The notes under the pieces were generated by a model. That model had not been told where the DNA came from. It saw only the letters and a program-made list of their open reading frames with translations, and did not search any database. From assembly GCF_025118155.1 (NCBI RefSeq), contig NW_026251387.1, forward strand, positions 434,001 to 498,000: 64,000 nucleotides of DNA, written 5' to 3'. Origin of the DNA: Cokeromyces recurvatus. Its lineage: Eukaryota; Mucoromycota; Mucoromycetes; Mucorales; Mucoraceae. Both the position numbers and the translations under genes were made by a program. Of this stretch, positions 58,146-64,000 are shown piece by piece (the first letter of the stretch is position 1; each line of letters begins with the position of its first letter).

Positions 58146-58356
58146 GTAACACATCATCTAAAAAAGCAATTTGCTAATTTATCTAAAAAAAAACTATATT
58201 CATTCTAAAATGGATATTCACTTTTTCTGAATTTGCTTTCCAGATTTGTGCGTAATTTCATTTTACTTTATCCACAAAAAAAAAAAATTAAAATCATCTG
58301 AATCTTAAGATTAAAGATTACAATAAAAAAAAAGTGGTTGAATCTATTTTTAAACA
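58146..58356 (-). repeat. Right inverted-repeat arm, about 211 bp
   Basis: Reverse complement of 55071-55269 with a few substitutions and a short insertion near 58312-58325. Confidence 0.92.
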
Positions 58357-59008
58357 GCGATTCGGTTTTCTTTTAAACAAATGTCCAATTAAGAGTGGAA
58401 TGACTATAATAATAACATTTTTTTATCCAAAAAAAGAATTCTCCGATGTTGTTGTCGCCGCCTCATGTCTTCTTTGTTACAATAATAAAGTTTTGTGTTA
58501 GGGATATCATTTATCTCCGTTGTTGTTATTTATGTAATGTACCTTACATATTGATAATAATACATGTATTTGTATTTGTATTCATATTTGTATATATTTT
58601 TTTTTTATTACTGTTGATCATAGATGTACTACACGTGATTTTTTGTTGTTGTTATCAGCATTTATTGTTGGTTTAGAAGAAAGTCTTTGAAACTTTCTCC
58701 CAATTAATCAAAAAAAAAAAAATTTTTTTTTAATCTTCTCTCCATGTAAGACATTTGTATTTTATATTATAAATTATTATACTTTATTTGCATTATAAAT
58801 AATAATTATCATGAATGACGGTCACATTTTATAAATTTACCAAAAATAGATAGGTCGATCAAATTGTGTACCTGATATATTAATTCATTATTTTTATTTA
58901 TGTACAAAATTCATGATAATAATATGTATTATATAAACAAAAACAAAAAAAAAATTTTTTTCCATATTAAGAAAAGAGAGAAAAAGAGAGAGTAGGGGAA
59001 TCATATAC

Positions 59009-59039
<31 letters not shown>

Positions 59040-59154
59040 TGTATGTATGCATGCATGTATATATGTATATATGTATGTATATATGTATGTATGTATGAAT
59101 ATATGTATGTATGTAAATATGTATGTAAATATGTATATATACAAAAAAATAGAG
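58357..59154. other. Intergenic spacer
   Basis: AT-rich with T/A runs; ends in the ATGT microsatellite and the 3' flank of the cyclin gene. An open frame at 58446-58676 is hydrophobic low complexity and not supported. Confidence 0.5.
59011..59140. repeat. ATGT tetranucleotide microsatellite
   Basis: About ten perfect ATGT/GTAT units (59011-59048) followed by degenerate ATGT/ATAT copies. It generates spurious Met-Tyr-Val-Cys open frames on the plus strand. Confidence 0.95.
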
Positions 59155-60057
59155 TTAAAAGAAGATTTGATTGTTATTATTGTTCATATAATAATAACTA
59201 TTGGAAGTGGCTGGAGTAAGATAATAGTGCTGTTGATTGACGATAGCAGATATTAATGATGTAGTAACATTGTTTTGGATAGATGAGGACCAGCTCAAGA
59301 TGGGTTTACAGATGATAGTAGAAGGAGGAGTGGGATAAGAATAAAGTGGTTGTTGTTGTAAGGTGGTTGGAGTTGTTGTCATTGAATTCTTCTTCTTTTT
59401 ATTCTGATATAAAGTAGTGTGGTAGTCTTCTTGTTGTTCATGTTGAATCAATTTACGTTTCATAGAAGAATTATTTTGATCAACGAATAAATAAGGTTCT
59501 TGTTTAATTGAATGCATTAGACTATCAGACCATATAGTTTGACATTGTAATATCCATGCATAATACATTGTATCTGATGTATGTAAATTATAGTCTAAAG
59601 CCGATAAAAATTCAATTTCCATAATATTTAATTCATGAACAGGAATCTTGGACACATCAGACCAAGTCTATTATTACTACTTGGTTAGTTTACATTCTAT
59701 TCTATTCTATTCTATTAAAATGTGACCAACCTTATTTGTGAATGTGTTATCATCTAAATATTTATTCGCTAATATTAATGATGTCGTGAATAATCGAACT
59801 TCAGATCCAATAGAAGCATGTATGACTGGATAAGCAAGTCGTAATCGTTGAATATAATATAAGGCTAATAACATGCAAGTACATGATATTTGGGTTGCTT
59901 TCAACACTTTATGAATGTATAATTTAAAGGCAGCATGTCGTTTCGGACTTAATATAGGCTTTTTATAAGATCTTGCCCATATACAAGGTATGATCACTGC
60001 ACAAAATTCGGCCAATTCTGAATAATCTGTTATTGATAAAAGAGAAACTTTTGTCAT
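59155..60057 (-). CDS. PCL-type (Pho85-family) cyclin
   Basis: Exons 60057-59731 and 59667-59155; 279 residues. The cyclin fold is seen in FKLYIHKVLKATQISCTCML (about residues 40-60), IGSEVRLFTTSLILANKYLD and, across the intron, NKTWSDVSKIPVHELNIMEI followed by EFLSALDYNLH, the hallmark of PCL/CLG1 cyclins. The rest is a Gln/Thr/Asn-rich, probably disordered tail. It would activate a Pho85/Cdk5-type kinase in nutrient or polarity control. The start could also be the ATG at 60081 in the same frame; 60057 is chosen because the longer form adds a hydrophobic MCILLYNS not typical of the family. Confidence 0.83.
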
Positions 60058-61119
60058 TGAATTGTAAAGAAGAATACACAATAAATATGTACAAAGAGAT
60101 TAAAATGTGCAAAAGAAAAAAAAATAAAGATAAGAAAAAGAAAAATTAAAGACGAGAGATCTTAAATTGGTTCAAGTCTTTATATATAATTTCTGAGAAT
60201 AAACTTATGCGTTTGATTCCTTTTTTTAGGGGCCGTTCAAACGGAAGTAAAAAGAAAAAAAATAAAAATAATAACGTTCCATCGTGATACATTAAAAAAA
60301 AAAAAAAAAAAATAGTAAATAAAAAAAGGGATTTTAAACACATACACACACAAGCACGCATATTGTATGGTTTCCTTAATTTTTTTTTATTTTTTTATTT
60401 TTTTTTTGGCTTTTATTTGACTTTCACTCCTTCTCTCTTTCGTCTTGTTTTCTTCTTTCCTTCTTCTCTTCTCCCCCCAAAAATAAATAAATAAATAAAA
60501 TTAGAATAAAAAAGGTTACTTCTTTGTGCTATTATTTCTTCCTTCTTCTCCCTTTCCCTCCCACTCCCCCCAATTTTGTTATTATTTCATGTATTCTAAA
60601 TTCCCCTTTTTGTTTGGTTTTGATTTAATATTTTCTTTTTCTTCTATATCTTCCTCCTCTACTTCTTCCCCCAAAAAAAGAAACCTATTTTTCTTTTGAC
60701 AACATTTTTTTTTTTTATCTTTTCGCTGTCTCTCTCTCCTCTTAAATAACCTTTTATAGACTCCTTTCGAATCTTCTTCTATTATATTTTCCTCCCAAAA
60801 TAGATTTGTTATACAGTTTATTTTAATAATAATAAACCTATTTCAGTTTCATTTTTTTTTTTTTGTGTATGTAATATGTTCCATCTCCTTTCACAAGACA
60901 TTATAAAATAATGACGATAAAAAAATTTATCAAATTTAAGCGACACATGAGCATACATAAATATATTTGTAATGAATTAGCAAATACTTAAAAAAATTTT
61001 TTTTTTCTTTCCTCTATTATTATGTAATGAGGATTTCGATATATACACCCCATTTTACGCACCCTACTTGAATAGTAATATCATTGTCATCATGTGAATA
61101 AACTATTTTTTATTTTTTG

Positions 61120-61154
<35 letters not shown>

Positions 61155-61173
61155 AAACAATTGCAGTGACGAG
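60058..61173. other. Divergent promoter region, pyrimidine-rich
   Basis: About 1.1 kb between the cyclin (-) and the FERRY3-like gene (+). Long CT-rich tracts on the plus strand (60420-60475, 60530-60570, 60640-60735) and T31 at 61123-61153, just 20 bp before the ATG at 61174. CT-rich leaders are common in fungal promoters. No gene is seen. Confidence 0.5.
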
Positions 61174-64000
61174 ATGCAAGCAAGAACATCACTCAGTGTT
61201 TGCATAAAATTACCATGCTTAAATAATAAAAATTTGAATGTACAAATTAAAAAAGGTCAAGATATTAAAGAACTTGTTCAGCATCTTATTCAAACACACG
61301 CAATACCTCCATATTTAACAATATCTATATATTCAACTATTTTATCCGCTATGAATGAGTCTTGTCAAAAAGATCAGTTAAACATTCATTCAACGTTATC
61401 AAAACACGAATTACGTCATTTATTTGTAGATGCATATCAATCAAATACCCTTCAATATAATAATAAACCTGAAGATGTAATATAATCTGTAATGGTCATC
61501 AGGATGATGGGAAAAATAATAATAATAAATGCTTTTATTTTATAGGATATTTTCCCTCGTGCATTTCATACCCTTGTCCATTGTCCTGTCACATCCATAT
61601 TTGATACTTTACTTGAATTAGAACAAAATTATGCCATTGCTATTCAAGAACTGCAAACTGCAAGTGATCACGAATTAGTAGCTATTCAAGCAAGGTAGAA
61701 TAATATATAAAAAGAAATAAAATGATTGGATTAGAAACATGATTTTATTTGTTTAAATAATAGACAAGCACAAGAAATAGAATCTGTTTCTATGTCAAGC
61801 CTTGAATCGAATATACCAGGAACAAATCTATCGAATCAAAATAGTAACATGACGACCCTCTTTACTCGTCAAGTAGAAGAAATGGAAGTATTTCAAGCGA
61901 CTTGGCAATCTGAAATTATGCAGACTCAACAAACTCAACGTCAGGAATACAGGGACTTTGTCATTGAACTTTATCGTGCATATCAATCAACATTAGCTTC
62001 CCTTTCTGATAGTGAACATCTTAAACCAGAAGATACATTAAAGAAATTAGATGGTAAAGAAATTGTTGCTATCGCTGCAAATCGGATGCGTCAATGGGAA
62101 GAAGAACAACAACAACAACAACTTCAAACTGCTGACTCTGTTCATAGTGATAGTAGTCATACTTCAAGTCATACAACTTCTCTTCCTACACGACCTCGTA
62201 CCGCTTCTTTAGCAAGTAGTCTTGGTTCTCCTAATCTACAACACGCTTCATTCTCTCCTAATGAATTGGCTTCTTTAGTACGTACTGCTTCTTTATCCTC
62301 TGGCTATGACCCTGTTTCTGTCAAGAACATTCAGGAAATGGGCTTTGCTAAGGATCAAGCAGAGTCGGCTTTGATCTTGTCAAATCAAAATATGGAAGCT
62401 GCTATTGCTTTATTACTTGAAAATCCAAAAAAGGTCGACGCTTATTTAGCTGAACAACGATTACAACTGCAACAACTAGAACAACAGAAACATTTTAAAC
62501 AAATGTCCCATCCACCTGCAAGTTCAAATACGCCCTATTATCGTCGTTCATATTCTTTAAGTCAAGTATCTCGTCCATCTATTCCAATTTCACGTCAACA
62601 CACTACTCCAACTACAGCATCAAAGAGACGTTATTCTTTACAACGCTTTAGTACTACGCCTACCTTTTTAAATATGATGGGTCATAAAAATACGAATAAC
62701 CCTCCTTTATCAACGCATGCTGCCACTCCTACTTCTACTACTCCTTCTCCTCCTCCTACAACTATAGCAACAAATACAAATAAAAGTTGGAATCCAATTT
62801 CTTTCTTGCAACAACAGAAACAAGCCATGGAGAATACAAATCTAAGTTCAGTGCGTAAATTGGGTGGATGGTTAGGTAAAGCAATGGAAAACTTGGGTAT
62901 AGAAAATGAGAACGGTACTTTAGAAAAAAGAGAGCAAGCTATGATATCAACTCAACAACAAGCACCTCAACTAGTAGAATCATTTACAATCATGATGGGT
63001 ACAGTACAAGTGAAGACATCACATAATTTACGTTTATTAGTAACAAATGTCGCAACTGACATATTTCACCCTGAGCATTATGATCCATTAAGAGAAATGG
63101 CCTATCGAGCTGAAACAGCTACAAAATTGTATACAAGTCATCTAAGTGCTATCATCGTTCTAGTTGAAATAAGTGAGTTGATGTCGAAACGAAAAGAAGA
63201 TACGTCTATTACAGATTGGAGACTTTATCGTACAGGTAAAAGTCATAGTAATAAAGCCTTTTTTGAACGTTGTCGACAATCAACAGAATTTCATTTCCCT
63301 GATGTTGAAAGTCAATTAAGACAAATTGAAGAGGATTTTCAACCCCATCAATTAACTGAAGGTTCCTTTTTTATAACAAAACATTCTAATTTACCTAGCA
63401 CACAGATTGTATTTCATCTCTTGATTGATAGTACAGGTAAGTCATCTCGGGGACGACTCTATATGTATATATATATATATATATTTTAATTGTATTTTTT
63501 TTTTTTAAAGCCATCACAGCAACTCAATTATCCAATCGACATCCATTAATCACAGGTCTTCGTCATATATTGAAAATAACAACTCAGTATGATATTTCAT
63601 CATTATCTATCCCGCTTTTATTATTACCTGATCGATTCCATGAATTGGCTACAGATACAACAGAGACACAACGATCCAGTTGGCTACAAAAAAGGGGTGA
63701 AGTCGTGATGAAATGCATAAAGGGATTCTTGATTGAGAATTCGAGAAATGGGAAAAGAGTTCAAAATGAAGGTTTAGATCGAGCTGAAAGTATGGGAAAT
63801 GGTGGATTAAGAAATATTGAATTTTTAATACCTAATAATGCGGAGATCTATATGGGTCATCATTCCTTACAACAACATCCCTCTCATTCGCAATACATAA
63901 ATCATGGAACTAATACCACTACAACAACAACAACATCTACTACTACTACTACCACCACCACCACTACTACTGCTGCTATTACTACTAATAGTAATACTTC
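61174..64000 (+). CDS. FERRY3: FERRY3 (C12orf4)-like protein with inserted UBA domain, 3' partial
   Basis: Exons 61174-61476, 61546-61694, 61764-63436 and 63511 to the window end; at least 871 codons. N- and C-terminal blocks match animal C12orf4: PRAFHTLVHCPVTS with LLELEQNYAIAIQEL, QRQEYRDFVIELY, the ESFTIMMGTVQVKTSHNLRL block, TEFHFPDVESQLRQIEEDF, EGSFFITKHSNLPSTQIVFH, GLRHILKITTQYDISSLSIP and GEVVMKCIKGFLIE with NIEFLIP. C12orf4 is a subunit of the FERRY Rab5 effector linking early endosomes to mRNA. Unlike the animal protein it carries a Ser/Thr/Gln-rich insert and a UBA-like fold NIQEMGFAKDQAESALILSN (about residues 336-375). A poly-Thr run begins at about 63920. The end lies beyond the window. 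Confidence 0.87.
63916..64000. repeat. ACT/ACA/ACC trinucleotide repeat, poly-Thr coding
   Basis: In-frame codon repeat of mixed Thr codons inside the FERRY3-like gene; extends past the window end. Confidence 0.85.

Larger units (their letters stand above)
55071..58356 (+). mobile_element. Inverted-repeat-bounded element carrying Fanzor remnants
   Basis: Arms of about 200 bp (55071-55269 and 58146-58356) are near-identical reverse complements. The outer end reads TGTTTAAAAATAGATTCAAC on both sides and the inner end GATGTGTTAC. The right arm carries a short insertion of about 13 bp. The roughly 2.9 kb between them contains plus-strand coding fragments with RuvC-like signatures of Fanzor, the eukaryotic relative of TnpB. 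No clear target duplication is visible at the outer edges. Fanzor genes are known to ride on several classes of DNA transposon, so a TIR element with a Fanzor cargo is the simplest reading. Confidence 0.7.

Noticed and set aside
58446..58676. 76-codon hydrophobic ORF after the right inverted-repeat arm
   Set aside because: TTG/TTT-driven hydrophobic translation; no support.
59011..59256. Met-Tyr-Val-Cys repeat ORFs
   Set aside because: Translation of the ATGT microsatellite on the strand opposite the cyclin gene.
1..64000. CRISPR arrays, bacterial operons, rRNA genes
   Set aside because: No spaced direct repeats, no Shine-Dalgarno-led gene strings and no rRNA sequence; the window is eukaryotic with spliceosomal introns throughout.

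Overview
This window is AT-rich nuclear DNA from an early-diverging filamentous fungus, most likely one of the Mucoromycota (Mucorales-like). The reasons are short GT-AG introns in nearly every gene, long A/T homopolymers, two chitin deacetylases, and a gene set that combines fungal genes (ERG28, PDX1-like, UGO1-like, SCN1-like) with genes better known from animals (CEP104, CIN85/CD2AP-like, FERRY3/C12orf4-like, TTC36). The species cannot be fixed from the sequence. Exon models were joined by hand from GT/AG sites. Each complete multi-exon model adds up to a multiple of three and keeps family motifs across its junctions.

Layout. 1-7.8 kb: SF3B6, a secreted aspartic protease, ribosomal protein eL34, a TTC36-like TPR protein (all +), then a three-SH3 adaptor (-). 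7.8-10.85 kb: gene-poor, with two decayed coding relics. 10.9-18.2 kb: CEP104 (+), a CRIB-domain protein (-), a TRIC cation channel (-), and an ornithine cyclodeaminase/mu-crystallin family enzyme (+). 18.2-21 kb: gene-poor, with a 7-bp minisatellite. 21-29 kb: a secreted chitin deacetylase (+), UTP13 (-), eIF3j (-), and a coiled-coil protein with a hydrophobic C-terminus (-). 29.4-31.8 kb: a mobile-element island holding a complete but decayed Tc1/mariner copy, a PD-(D/E)XK-nuclease-like ORF, and an inverted partial duplicate of that ORF's end. 32.4-45.6 kb: a serine esterase, prenylcysteine oxidase, a UGO1/SLC25A46-like carrier, an SR-type RNA-binding protein, a TatD-like hydrolase, a beta-adaptin and ERG28. 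45.9-54.6 kb: a four-TM membrane protein with a large ectodomain, a small zf-met2-type protein, a GPI-type chitin deacetylase, and a PDX1-like lipoyl protein. 55-58.4 kb: an element of about 3.3 kb bounded by inverted repeats of about 200 bp, containing remnants of a Fanzor (eukaryotic TnpB) gene. 59-64 kb: a PCL-type cyclin (-) and a FERRY3/C12orf4-like gene with an inserted UBA domain, cut by the window end.

The cellular genes do not form an operon or cluster; they are ordinary, independently transcribed eukaryotic genes, some packed tightly (11 bp between convergent stop codons at 33518/33530). The most notable content is the probable Fanzor relic between long inverted repeats, the Tc1/mariner copy with intact TA-flanked ends, the nuclease-like ORF with its inverted duplicate, a CEP104 gene in a fungus presumed to lack a flagellum, and the UBA-containing FERRY3 homologue.
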